Assembly (NCBI GenBank): GCA_022013205.1
Contig: JAKLQT010000198.1
Coordinates: forward strand, 1-55,769
Source of the DNA: Candidatus Omnitrophota bacterium
GTDB taxonomy: Bacteria; Omnitrophota; Gorgyraeia; B26-G9
Length of the DNA stretch: 55,769 nucleotides
Direction of reading: 5' to 3'
Made by a program: the position numbers and the translations under genes. Below the pieces are notes generated by a model. That model was not told where the DNA came from. It did not search any database and saw only the letters and a list, made by a program, of their open reading frames with translations. Of this stretch, positions 18,297 to 26,396 are shown in pieces. Position 1 is the stretch's first letter; every line of letters starts with the position of its first letter.

Positions 18297-19688
18297 ATGA
18301 CAAATCAGATATTATCCGATAAAAAGGAAAGACAAATTTTGCGAAAAACAGAAGGTGTTTGTGAGCATTGCGGTAATAGGGTCGATGCGTTCATGGTCAA
18401 AATAGGCGAGGATATCTTTTTTGAAAAGCATTGCCCGGAACATGGTATATGCTGTGTACGTATAGCGTTCAGTAAATATTACGAGGGATTGGAAAAGTTT
18501 TATTTCTCAATTACTGAGAAAAAAGAATATTGTAGTGTGGAAATGGTGGAACTGGTAGTCAGCTTCTCTTGTAATATGAATTGCCCGGTATGTTATCTGG
18601 GTGATTTCACTAAGACGTTAAAGGATTATAACCCTACTCTCCAGGAGATAGAACGTTTTCTCAAAACAACACAGCATAGGGCCTTGGTGATTTCCGGAGC
18701 TGAAGCAACCTGCAGAGAAGACCTGTGTGATATTATTAAATTACTTAAGTCTTATGGCAAAACAGTAAGTTTGAATACAAACGGTATTAAACTCACGGAT
18801 TTTGAATATGTCAGCCGGTTAAAAAATGCCGGCCTTGACCGTGTCAATATGCAGTTTACAGGATTTTCAAGTGAAGCCGAAATAACTTTACGCGGGAATG
18901 ATTATATTGAAAAAAAACTTCAGGCACTTGAAAATCTAAGGAAGCTAAATGTTTCAACCGGACTTAATGTCCTGATTGCCGGGGGATTGAATGATAGTCA
19001 GATCGGCAGGATAATAGAATTCGCAGCTAAAAATAAAAATATTAAAATGGTCAATTTAAGCACAATGATATTTGTAGGCAACACAAAAGATTATCCGCGA
19101 TCATACTATCTAATGCCTGATGATATTATTCAGTTTGTAGAAGATCAAACTAAACAAAGCATAAAACCTAATAACGTCTATATTTTTAAAAAACTGGAAA
19201 TTGTAATTTCATCATTCCTGAATAAAAATACCTGTCTTTATCATCAGGGATATGTTTTAGTAAGAAAAGACGGAGGTATTCGTCCAATAGATTATTATGT
19301 TGATTTAGGAAAAATTGAGCCTTACTTAGATAAATATCAGAAGTTATATTTAAGAAACATTGTATTGGCAAAGCTGTATTTGCTCTCAGTGTCTTTGCTT
19401 ATTGCAATCAGGCATGTAAAGATTTTTAAAGCAGCGGGTGAGTTGGTTAGGTATTTCGGCTCATATTTTTTTAACAGGGATTATTTTTTGAACCCAACGA
19501 GTTTGATGACCCTTGTATTTTCAGTTGAATGCGATTATTTACGTAAAGACTATACTATGTACGGGAAGAACTGTCCCTGCAAAGCTGTTTTTTTTGCCAA
19601 GTACTCGAATGGTAAGATAGTAACCGATAGCAGTGCGCATGAGGATACATACTGGTTTCTTTGGAGAAAAAAGAAAACTAAGACATGA
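18297..19688 (+). CDS. COG1964-like (MJ0619/Tes-type) radical SAM protein, copy 3
   Basis: A 463-residue paralog. Knuckle C22/C25/C46 with CPEHG, cluster motif CNMNCPVC at C92/C96/C99, then NTNGIKL. The SAM-binding loop has diverged: it reads SGAEATCRED where copy 1 has SGGEPTCRDD. Position 205-216 reads NMQFTGFSSEAE where copies 1 and 2 have NVTFDGF/NMQLDGF, so an acidic residue at the end of that strand is replaced by Thr. The C-terminal tail keeps VECDYLRKDY and a KNCPC. These changes may mean altered activity or a structural partner role for the intact copies; the fold and cluster residues remain. Confidence 0.8.
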   Translation: MTNQILSDKKERQILRKTEGVCEHCGNRVDAFMVKIGEDIFFEKHCPEHGICCVRIAFSKYYEGLEKFYFSITEKKEYCSVEMVELVVSFSCNMNCPVCYLGDFTKTLKDYNPTLQEIERFLKTTQHRALVISGAEATCREDLCDIIKLLKSYGKTVSLNTNGIKLTDFEYVSRLKNAGLDRVNMQFTGFSSEAEITLRGNDYIEKKLQALENLRKLNVSTGLNVLIAGGLNDSQIGRIIEFAAKNKNIKMVNLSTMIFVGNTKDYPRSYYLMPDDIIQFVEDQTKQSIKPNNVYIFKKLEIVISSFLNKNTCLYHQGYVLVRKDGGIRPIDYYVDLGKIEPYLDKYQKLYLRNIVLAKLYLLSVSLLIAIRHVKIFKAAGELVRYFGSYFFNRDYFLNPTSLMTLVFSVECDYLRKDYTMYGKNCPCKAVFFAKYSNGKIVTDSSAHEDTYWFLWRKKKTKT

Positions 19689-19832
19689 AAAAACTTACCT
19701 GTGTTTATTGAAAAAGTGGGGTTTTAGATGATTGGCTGCTTTTTTGTGCAAAAAGATAACCATGGAAAAATTACGTATGCTTTATTATGTAGGGTAACTA
19801 AAAAGAATTAAAGGGGGCAAGGAAAAACAAAA

Positions 19833-20876
19833 ATGAGAAACGGATTGCTTCTACATGTTCCTAAAAATCGTCATTATCTATATCCTTTTCGTACGGTAAG
19901 CTTTATCTCGTATATGCCTATAGGGCTGATATCAATAGCAGCATATGCGTCTGATAATGGATTTCCGACAAAGATTATTAATCTGGGACTAGAAAAAGTA
20001 CTTGATAAAAACTATGACATTGCAGATGATATTAAAAATGAGCATACTCGGATTATAGGGATTTCATTGCATTGGCATCATAGCGCGTATGATGTGATCG
20101 AAACCGCGAAATATATTAAAAGCAGGTTTAATGATGTGTTTATTGTCCTGGGAGGATACACGGCTTCTTTCTTCTGGCAGGAAATAATGGAAGAATATAA
20201 ATGTGTTGATGGTGTTATTAAAGGTGACGGTGAAGTGCCTTGGCTTGAACTGCTTCGTCAAGTCGAAAAAGATGGAGATTTAAGCGTAGTGCCTAATCTT
20301 GCCTGGCGCGGAAATGGTATGATAGGTTTAAACCAGTGTTCGTTTATTGTTAAGGAAAAATTTTTTAATTCGTGTGCGTATACCCGTTTTCATCTTGTTA
20401 AAAATTATCGCTATTTACCCGGAATTCTTTTTGTGTTTTTTGCCCAGAGGCAATCCTTAAACAAAATGATCCTGGAAAGAAGATTTAAAACACAATTTTT
20501 CCTGCCTGTTTCCAGGGGGTGTACATCAGATTGTGGTTTTTGCGGAGGTGCGTGTATTACGCAGAGAATGATTGCAAATCGAGACGGCTTTATTAAATTG
20601 TCTCCGCGAACCTTATTTTTGCATACTCAGAAAGCGGTGAGATTCGGGTATACGCATATCCATTTTTTGTTTTGTTCATATGTCAAAGAAGAATATATAT
20701 TGGAGATATTGAACGAATTTAAGAAAAATAAGTTTAAGCCAAAGATGATTTTTGAGTTTCTCAAAGCGTTGCCCCATGATCGTTTCCTTAGTGAATTTGT
20801 AAAGGTTTTTGACCCTGAATCTCGAATATTGCTAGCGGTCCATACCTTTGATAAAAAATACCGTAGAAAATATTGA
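19833..20876 (+). CDS. B12-binding-type radical SAM protein, N-terminal part, interrupted by in-frame TGA
   Basis: The first 347 codons of a B12-type radical SAM gene. The N-terminal domain shows SYMPIGLISIAAYASDNG, IIGISLHWHHSAYDV, IVLGGYTASFF and IKGDGEVPWLELL. The cluster motif SRGCTSDCGFC is at C230, C234 and C237. The frame stops at TGA 20874-20876 after AVHTFDKKYRRKY, in the middle of the barrel, where homologs continue with a loop and SNE-IK-FI. The same frame continues open to 21416. The 144-bp gap upstream may hold another degraded C-terminal tail: from 19728 a 27-codon frame reads IGCFFVQKDNHGKITYALL, similar in pattern to the COG1964-like tails, but that is weak. Confidence 0.75.
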   Translation: MRNGLLLHVPKNRHYLYPFRTVSFISYMPIGLISIAAYASDNGFPTKIINLGLEKVLDKNYDIADDIKNEHTRIIGISLHWHHSAYDVIETAKYIKSRFNDVFIVLGGYTASFFWQEIMEEYKCVDGVIKGDGEVPWLELLRQVEKDGDLSVVPNLAWRGNGMIGLNQCSFIVKEKFFNSCAYTRFHLVKNYRYLPGILFVFFAQRQSLNKMILERRFKTQFFLPVSRGCTSDCGFCGGACITQRMIANRDGFIKLSPRTLFLHTQKAVRFGYTHIHFLFCSYVKEEYILEILNEFKKNKFKPKMIFEFLKALPHDRFLSEFVKVFDPESRILLAVHTFDKKYRRKY

Positions 20877-21416
20877 AAATCAGAGCTGAGTAATGAGAGG
20901 ATTAAGCAGTTCATTTGTTCAGCAAAGGCATGTGGAGTTAACGCGGCTTTGTTTATGAGTGATGCTCTTGTAAACACTACTAAAAAAGAAAGAAAGATAT
21001 CTTTGGCATTTGAAAGGCACTTAAAACGTTTCAATAAACGTATTAAATTTTTCAGGACAACACTCTTAAACGAAGTGGACCCGGGATCTCCTGTTTTTTT
21101 GAATCCTGAGCCGTATCGTGTCAGGTTATCGCGTAGACATTTTAAGGATTTTTACCTGGACCATAGCAGACAAAAATCAAGTTTTGGTTTTAAGAATAGT
21201 GAAAACACTGCTTCTTGTAAACAACAGATTTTTGTATATACAAGAGGGTTATATGCCTTGTTTTTTTATTGGTTAATTGTTTTTCCTTTTTTTGAACTTT
21301 TTCTTAAGTGTTACATATTAATTTGCAATAAAAGACATATCAAAAAAAACTATTTAGTGAAAAGGCGATCAGGCTCAAGGGGGATTAGCACCTATGAGTT
21401 CAAAAGGATAAACTGA
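20877..21416 (+). pseudogene. C-terminal part of the interrupted B12-type radical SAM gene
   Basis: Downstream of the TGA at 20874-20876 the same frame stays open for 179 codons to TGA 21414-21416. It reads KSELSNERIKQFICSAKACG, then NAALFMSDALVNTTKKE, matching the last third of a B12-type radical SAM protein. Only one codon separates it from a full-length ~527-residue protein. The C-terminal end includes a hydrophobic segment (LYALFFYWLIVFPFFEL) and a basic tail. Its stop overlaps the ATG of the aminotransferase gene (TGATG), so the coupling signal is retained. A CGA-to-TGA change is the simplest explanation. Internal starts (TTG 20949, ATG 20955) lack a clear ribosome binding site. Confidence 0.8.
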
Positions 21417-22474
21417 TGCGGGAAAGAATTGAAAATTCATCTTCTTTTATTGGAGTAAAAGAACGAAAAGCGCTAAATGCGGTTTTGAAGAGCAATTTTT
21501 TAGCTGAAGGGCCTCAAACGGAGAAGTTTGAGCGTGAATTTGCTGAGTATATCGGATGTCGTTTTGCGATCGCGGTAAGTTCAGGAACAACCGCTTTGCA
21601 TTGTGCGTTGATAGCCTTGGGTGTAGGCGTTGGTGATGAGGTGCTAGCGCCTAACTATACCTGTCGTTCTATTCTCAACGCGGTTCAATATGCTAATGCT
21701 AAGCCAGTTCTTTGCGACGTTGATAAGAGGACTTTTAATATTTTACCCCAGGAAGCTTGTAAAAAGAAAACCTCAAGGACTAAAGCGGTTATCATCGCTC
21801 ATATGTTTGGCTGTCCTGCTTCGGTTAAAGAATTTCGTAAAATTGGAGTTCCGATTATTGAAGATTGTGCTCAGAGCATAGGCGCTGAGTATAATGGAAA
21901 ACTGGCGGGCAGTTTTGCCGATATGGCAATATTCTCTTTTGAAGGGACAAAGACAATTACTACCGGAGAAGGGGGGATGGTTACCACGAATTCTGCCCGG
22001 TTAAAGAAGCGTTTTGATGCTATAAAGGAGCCTTACGGAAAAGATTTTATGCCTAAATATACCTATCGAATGAGTGATCTTCAGGCAGCGGTCGGCTGTG
22101 TCCAAATAAAAAGGCTGCCGGAATTTATCCGAAGAAGAGAACAAATCGCCAGGCAATATATGAATGCTTTTGGTAATGATGAAAGAGTTCAGCTTCCATT
22201 TATCCCAAAAGGCGCGCGGCATACTTTTCATCGTTTTATTCTTACTCTAAAGGAGCCAAACTTAGACCAGTGTCTTAGAAAATGCCAAAAAAAAGGAGTT
22301 ATGGTCAAAAGAGCGATTAAGCCGTATGTGCTTAATCAGTATCTGAATATTTCTGATAGAGCCTTCCCCAATACTCAATATATAATGAAGCATTGTGCTT
22401 CTGTACCGATTTATCCTGCGCTTAAAAACCAGGATGTTAAAAAGGTAATAGATGCCCTAAAGGGGGCATTATGA
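21416..22474 (+). CDS. DegT/DnrJ/EryC1-type PLP aminotransferase
   Basis: A 352-residue sugar aminotransferase of the DegT/DnrJ/EryC1 family. It has the usual features: an N-terminal substrate strap (FLAEGPQTEKFEREFAEYIG), SSGTTALHCAL near residue 55-65 for PLP phosphate binding, EDCAQSIGA with the PLP-ring Asp, and the Schiff-base lysine K179 in FSFEGTKTITTGEGG. These enzymes make amino sugars from nucleotide-keto sugars. The start ATG overlaps the stop of the interrupted radical SAM gene, and the next gene starts four bases before its end (ATGA). The substrate sugar is unknown. Confidence 0.92.
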   Translation: MRERIENSSSFIGVKERKALNAVLKSNFLAEGPQTEKFEREFAEYIGCRFAIAVSSGTTALHCALIALGVGVGDEVLAPNYTCRSILNAVQYANAKPVLCDVDKRTFNILPQEACKKKTSRTKAVIIAHMFGCPASVKEFRKIGVPIIEDCAQSIGAEYNGKLAGSFADMAIFSFEGTKTITTGEGGMVTTNSARLKKRFDAIKEPYGKDFMPKYTYRMSDLQAAVGCVQIKRLPEFIRRREQIARQYMNAFGNDERVQLPFIPKGARHTFHRFILTLKEPNLDQCLRKCQKKGVMVKRAIKPYVLNQYLNISDRAFPNTQYIMKHCASVPIYPALKNQDVKKVIDALKGAL

Positions 22475-23433
22475 AAATGATTCAGGGTAAATACGGCTTT
22501 AGAGATCAGCGTGAACAGCAGTTTCCCCTGATGGTTTGCCTGGAAATAACAAATGTGTGCAATTTGCGCTGTATTCATTGTCCTTATTCAGAAATTTCAA
22601 AACGCGAGGGATATATCCCTGAATTTATGGAATGGCTTGAGGCGAAAAAGGTCATTGATGATATAGCTGTTTTCCCTGATACAATAGTGCGTTTTGTTTG
22701 TGACGGTGAGCCGATGATGCATCCTGATTTTATGCAAATTGCCGAATATGCTAAAAAAAGCGGGATTGAGTCAATAGGAGTTACAACAAACGGAATGTTC
22801 TTAAATGAGGATAAGGCAAAAAAACTAGTTAAATTAAACTGTGATATTATAGAGGTTAGTATCGATGCTCTTCATAAAAGTACTTATGAGAAGATCAGGC
22901 GAGGAGGCGATTTTGATCTGGTCATTAAAAACACATCAAAATTGATAGAACTGCGTGATATTTTGAATAAAAAGGTAAAAATCATAGTAAGCATCATCGA
23001 TCAGCCTGATGTCAGCCATGAAATAGAGGAGTTTAAAAAGTACTGGCAGGGCAAAGCGGATAAGGTGCTAATTAGAAAGCTGACAAGCATCGGCGGCCTG
23101 GTGGACAACATAAGCGGGGAAAATAAAAAGACAAGTGCTGTATCGAGATGGCCGTGCCCTTTATTATGGAGAAGAATGTTCATTAATGTCGGCGGGCTTG
23201 CTGAATTTTGTGTTGATGACTGGCTTGATGAATCGGTTGTCGGCGATGCGCGCAAAGAGAGCCTGAGGGAGATCTGGAACTGCCAGGCGTATCAGCAATT
23301 GCGGCATGCGCATTTAAAAAAGGAATTCAGCCTTAATAAAAAATGTGAATTTTGCGTTGACTGGCCGGCAAGGACATGGGAATGTGATTATTTAAGCGCT
23401 TTGGAATCTTTGGGGATTAAAAAGTATGAATGA
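22471..23433 (+). CDS. Radical SAM/SPASM protein
   Basis: A 320-residue radical SAM protein. The cluster motif CNLRCIHC is at C30, C34 and C37 after EITNV. A GEPMMHPDF loop and TTNGMFL follow. The C-terminal domain (WPCPLLWRRM, EFCVDDW, VGDARKESLREIW, KCEFCVDW) is a clear SPASM domain with an auxiliary-cluster cysteine set and the conserved G-A-x-E-S-L-x-EIW segment. SPASM proteins modify peptides, amino sugars or alcohols. The gene overlaps both neighbours (ATGA at its start, an 8-base overlap with the next gene), so it is translated as part of the coupled run. Confidence 0.9.
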   Translation: MKMIQGKYGFRDQREQQFPLMVCLEITNVCNLRCIHCPYSEISKREGYIPEFMEWLEAKKVIDDIAVFPDTIVRFVCDGEPMMHPDFMQIAEYAKKSGIESIGVTTNGMFLNEDKAKKLVKLNCDIIEVSIDALHKSTYEKIRRGGDFDLVIKNTSKLIELRDILNKKVKIIVSIIDQPDVSHEIEEFKKYWQGKADKVLIRKLTSIGGLVDNISGENKKTSAVSRWPCPLLWRRMFINVGGLAEFCVDDWLDESVVGDARKESLREIWNCQAYQQLRHAHLKKEFSLNKKCEFCVDWPARTWECDYLSALESLGIKKYE

Positions 23434-24793
23434 TTTTTCTGATTGCCGGATAATATATGAGACAAAGGGATTATGCCCGGTTTGCTGCCAGTGGGTTGAT
23501 GCTCAGGCAATTGAAAATTGCGGTAAGGTTTTTTTGCGGAAAACTTGCCCTGAACATGGCCAATCAGACCTGTTGATATGCGGCGATGCTTCATCTTTTC
23601 GGCAGTTAAGAGAGGCTTATCTTATAACCCATAATGAAATATTCCCCCAGTCACGTTATTTGCTGTATTTAACCCCTGTTTGTAATATGTCATGCCCGAT
23701 ATGTTTTTTGAGCCGGCAGAAAGATCAAAAGCAGGATATTACTCTTGAAGAGCTTAATAAAACTTTATCAACGCCAAAGAGGGAACTTATCCTGTTTGGG
23801 GCAGAACCTACCTGCCGTGAGGATCTGCCCCAAATAATTGAGTTTCTCAAAAGAAGACAATTTTCGGTTAGTTTATACACTAATGGGCTGAATTTGTCTG
23901 ATTTAGAATATGCCAAAGTAATCAAAGCGGCAAATGTGGATAAGATTTATTTTCAATTTGACAGTTTTAATGATGAAGTATATGAGAAGCTGCGGCAGAA
24001 AAAGTTATTGGATATAAAAAATAAAGCATTAAACAATCTGAAATTATTAGATATTCCGGTAGTTTTGGACATTACTGTAGTAAATGATTTGAACGATCAT
24101 GAAGTGGGCAAGATCTTTGATTTTGCCTGCAGGCAAAATCATATAAGCGCTCTGAATTTTATCGCTTATGTGCGCTCCGGAGGCGGTAGTGAGTTTCTAA
24201 ATGATAATGTGTTAATGCCGGATGATATCATCAAGCGCATAGGGGATTACACGCAGGGCAGGATAAATCGTGATAAAATCAAGGTATATCAAAAGCTCCT
24301 ATATATTTATATGTCGATATTAAAACGCCGTACGTGTTTTTATATCCAGTATTTCTGGGTGTATCGCAGGGATGAGGGCGAATATCTTACACTTGATGAG
24401 ATTATTGATTTTGGAAAACTTGATAATGTGCTGGACGGATATCTCAGGCTTGCCCCTAAAACAGGGAAGATGTTTGCGATCGCATACCTGGTTTTTAAAT
24501 CACCAGTCCTTTTATTTGCCCTTAAACAGAGACGGATATGTTTTGAAATGTTCAGGATGGCATTCGCGCACAGCTTTAATAAGGCAGAGTATGCGAAGAA
24601 AAGCAGTAAATTTCTGCAGCTTATTTTCACAACCGCATGCGATCCTTATAAGTCTGATATAAATATTGCTAAACGCTGCCATGTGGGAATGATCTACAAA
24701 AATGATCAGGGTGAGCTCAAAATAGATGATGAAAACGGGATGTACTTATTGCAAGAAGAGATAAACAGTAAAATAATGTCAGGTAAAATATAA
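23426..24793 (+). CDS. COG1964-like (MJ0619/Tes-type) radical SAM protein, copy 4
   Basis: A 455-residue paralog of the three genes at 15.5-19.7 kb, but separated from them by three other genes. Knuckle C17/C20/C41 with CPEHG, cluster motif CNMSCPIC at C86/C90/C93, SAM loop FGAEPTCRED, YTNGLNL. As in copy 3, the second Gly of GGEP is Ala. The strand that reads DG in copies 1 and 2 here reads FDSFNDEVYEKLR. The tail has TTACDPYKSDINIAKRC, the same conserved pattern seen in all copies. It overlaps the SPASM gene by 8 bases and precedes a B12-type radical SAM gene by one base. Confidence 0.82.
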   Translation: MNDFSDCRIIYETKGLCPVCCQWVDAQAIENCGKVFLRKTCPEHGQSDLLICGDASSFRQLREAYLITHNEIFPQSRYLLYLTPVCNMSCPICFLSRQKDQKQDITLEELNKTLSTPKRELILFGAEPTCREDLPQIIEFLKRRQFSVSLYTNGLNLSDLEYAKVIKAANVDKIYFQFDSFNDEVYEKLRQKKLLDIKNKALNNLKLLDIPVVLDITVVNDLNDHEVGKIFDFACRQNHISALNFIAYVRSGGGSEFLNDNVLMPDDIIKRIGDYTQGRINRDKIKVYQKLLYIYMSILKRRTCFYIQYFWVYRRDEGEYLTLDEIIDFGKLDNVLDGYLRLAPKTGKMFAIAYLVFKSPVLLFALKQRRICFEMFRMAFAHSFNKAEYAKKSSKFLQLIFTTACDPYKSDINIAKRCHVGMIYKNDQGELKIDDENGMYLLQEEINSKIMSGKI

Positions 24794-24794
24794 T

Positions 24795-26396
24795 ATGCGT
24801 GTCGGATTTGTTTACTCAGAAATGGAAACCCTGGGCGTTGAACATCTCTCCAGCTATCTTAAAGAGCAGGGACATCAGACCACCTTATTCTTTGATCCTC
24901 AGTTATTTAATGATACGGTTTCCCGCAGTAATGCCTTTAGCCGGATATTTGGCTATCAGAAAAGGCTTATAAGGCAGATCATTGAATGGAAACCGGAGAT
25001 TCTGGCATTTTCGGTATTAAGCACGAATTATTTATGGGCGAAAAATTTGGCCCAACAGATAAAATGTGTAATGGATATCCCTATTGTTTGGGGAGGTATT
25101 CACCCTACATTGTCGCCGGAATCCGTCATCGAGCTTGATTTTGTTGACTTTGTCGTTGTGGGCGAGGGGGAACAGGTATTACTTGAGCTGGTAGAAAACC
25201 TCGGTAGTGAAAAACGGCTGCAAACCACAGCTAATCTATGGTCAAAAAAAGACGAAATTATATTCCGCAATGCCGTAAGGCCGCTTATTGACGATCTGGA
25301 TTCGCTGCCTTTTCCTGATAAAGGTATGTTTTACAGCACTATGCCTTATTTGAGCAGGCATTACACGATTGTAACAAGCCGCGGGTGCCCGCATATGTGT
25401 ACTTTTTGCTGTAATCACACATTAAGCAATCTAAGCGGGGGAAAAGAAAAGTTTTTACGGCGCAGATCCGCGGAAAATGTTATCGCCGAGCTTAAGCAGG
25501 CTCAGGAGCGTTATAAAATTGAAGATGTATTCTTTGATGATAGTACGTTTACTTATGATAAAAATTGGCTGAAATTATTTTCACAATTATATAAAAAACA
25601 TATTAATCTGCGCTGTTTTTGCTGGGTTTATCCCGCGGAGGTCGATGAAGAAACAGTGCGCTATTTAATTGATATGAATATCCAGGCAGTGGAAATGGGG
25701 GTAGAATCTTTAAACCCGCATGTTAGGAAAAAATGGCTGCGCAGGCCTCATTCTAATAAAAAGATCCAAAACGCGCTCGCTCTTTTTAAGAAAAACAGGA
25801 TATTTGTTACTGTAGATAATATCGTGGGATTACCGGAAGAGACAATAAACGACTTGGAGCATATGGCAGATTTCTATAACCGCACGCGCCCGGAAAAAAT
25901 CTACATTTTTGAATTAAGGCCTTTCCCTAATACAGATATGTTTACTTTATATTCTGAGTATAAGAAGAATTATAGCGCTGACAATAAGGAACTGCTGCCA
26001 TTTACTCTGTCTTCAACAAGCAATAAGGCCTATAAGCAGATAACCGCGCTTGTTTGCCTGATCCATCTTCTTCCTGTAAAGGCGGTTAAAATGCTGCTTG
26101 CTAAAAAATGGTACCGCAAATTACCGGCAATAGACATGTATAATCTTTTAGAAATAGTGCCTTTTTTTATTAATTTTTTAAAGCCGGCAAAACATAAGAG
26201 ATGGTTTCCTATAAGAGGTACGCGGCACAGATATTTCTTCTTCGGGAGTAAGATTGTCAGGGAGTTTCTTCTAAGTATTTCTTCAGATAAACTGTTAAAA
26301 AAAATAAGATCATTTTTTCTCTTGATTAAAGGCGAAAAAAAATATTCTGTTATCCAAAATAAACCATCAGGCAATGTCACGGGAGTTGATAAATGA
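24795..26396 (+). CDS. B12-binding-type radical SAM protein
   Basis: A 533-residue paralog of the proteins at 12079 and 26393. B12 domain: MRVGFVYSEMETLGVEHLSSY, then PEILAFSVLST, VWGGIHPTLSPE and VVVGEGEQVLLELV. Cluster motif: SRGCPHMCTFC (C198, C202, C205). RRRSAENVIAEL, FFDDSTFTYDKNW, VEMGVESL and IVGLPEET are typical of the HpnJ/BchE-like class. The last ~110 residues form a basic, amphipathic C-terminal region. It begins one base after copy 4 of the COG1964-like family and overlaps the next B12-type gene by four bases (ATGA). Reaction unknown; the family acts on unactivated carbons. Confidence 0.88.
   Translation: MRVGFVYSEMETLGVEHLSSYLKEQGHQTTLFFDPQLFNDTVSRSNAFSRIFGYQKRLIRQIIEWKPEILAFSVLSTNYLWAKNLAQQIKCVMDIPIVWGGIHPTLSPESVIELDFVDFVVVGEGEQVLLELVENLGSEKRLQTTANLWSKKDEIIFRNAVRPLIDDLDSLPFPDKGMFYSTMPYLSRHYTIVTSRGCPHMCTFCCNHTLSNLSGGKEKFLRRRSAENVIAELKQAQERYKIEDVFFDDSTFTYDKNWLKLFSQLYKKHINLRCFCWVYPAEVDEETVRYLIDMNIQAVEMGVESLNPHVRKKWLRRPHSNKKIQNALALFKKNRIFVTVDNIVGLPEETINDLEHMADFYNRTRPEKIYIFELRPFPNTDMFTLYSEYKKNYSADNKELLPFTLSSTSNKAYKQITALVCLIHLLPVKAVKMLLAKKWYRKLPAIDMYNLLEIVPFFINFLKPAKHKRWFPIRGTRHRYFFFGSKIVREFLLSISSDKLLKKIRSFFLLIKGEKKYSVIQNKPSGNVTGVDK

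Noticed and set aside
19728..19811. 27-codon frame resembling a COG1964-like tail (IGCFFVQKDNHGKI)
   Set aside because: Similarity is only in pattern, without the CD...C motif; recorded as a weak possibility within the neighbouring entry.
20874..20876. TGA read as selenocysteine or as glycine/tryptophan by an altered code
   Set aside because: Many genes in the window end normally at TGA (for example at 15493, 18266, 19688), and no Cys is expected at this position in the family, so recoding of TGA is not supported.
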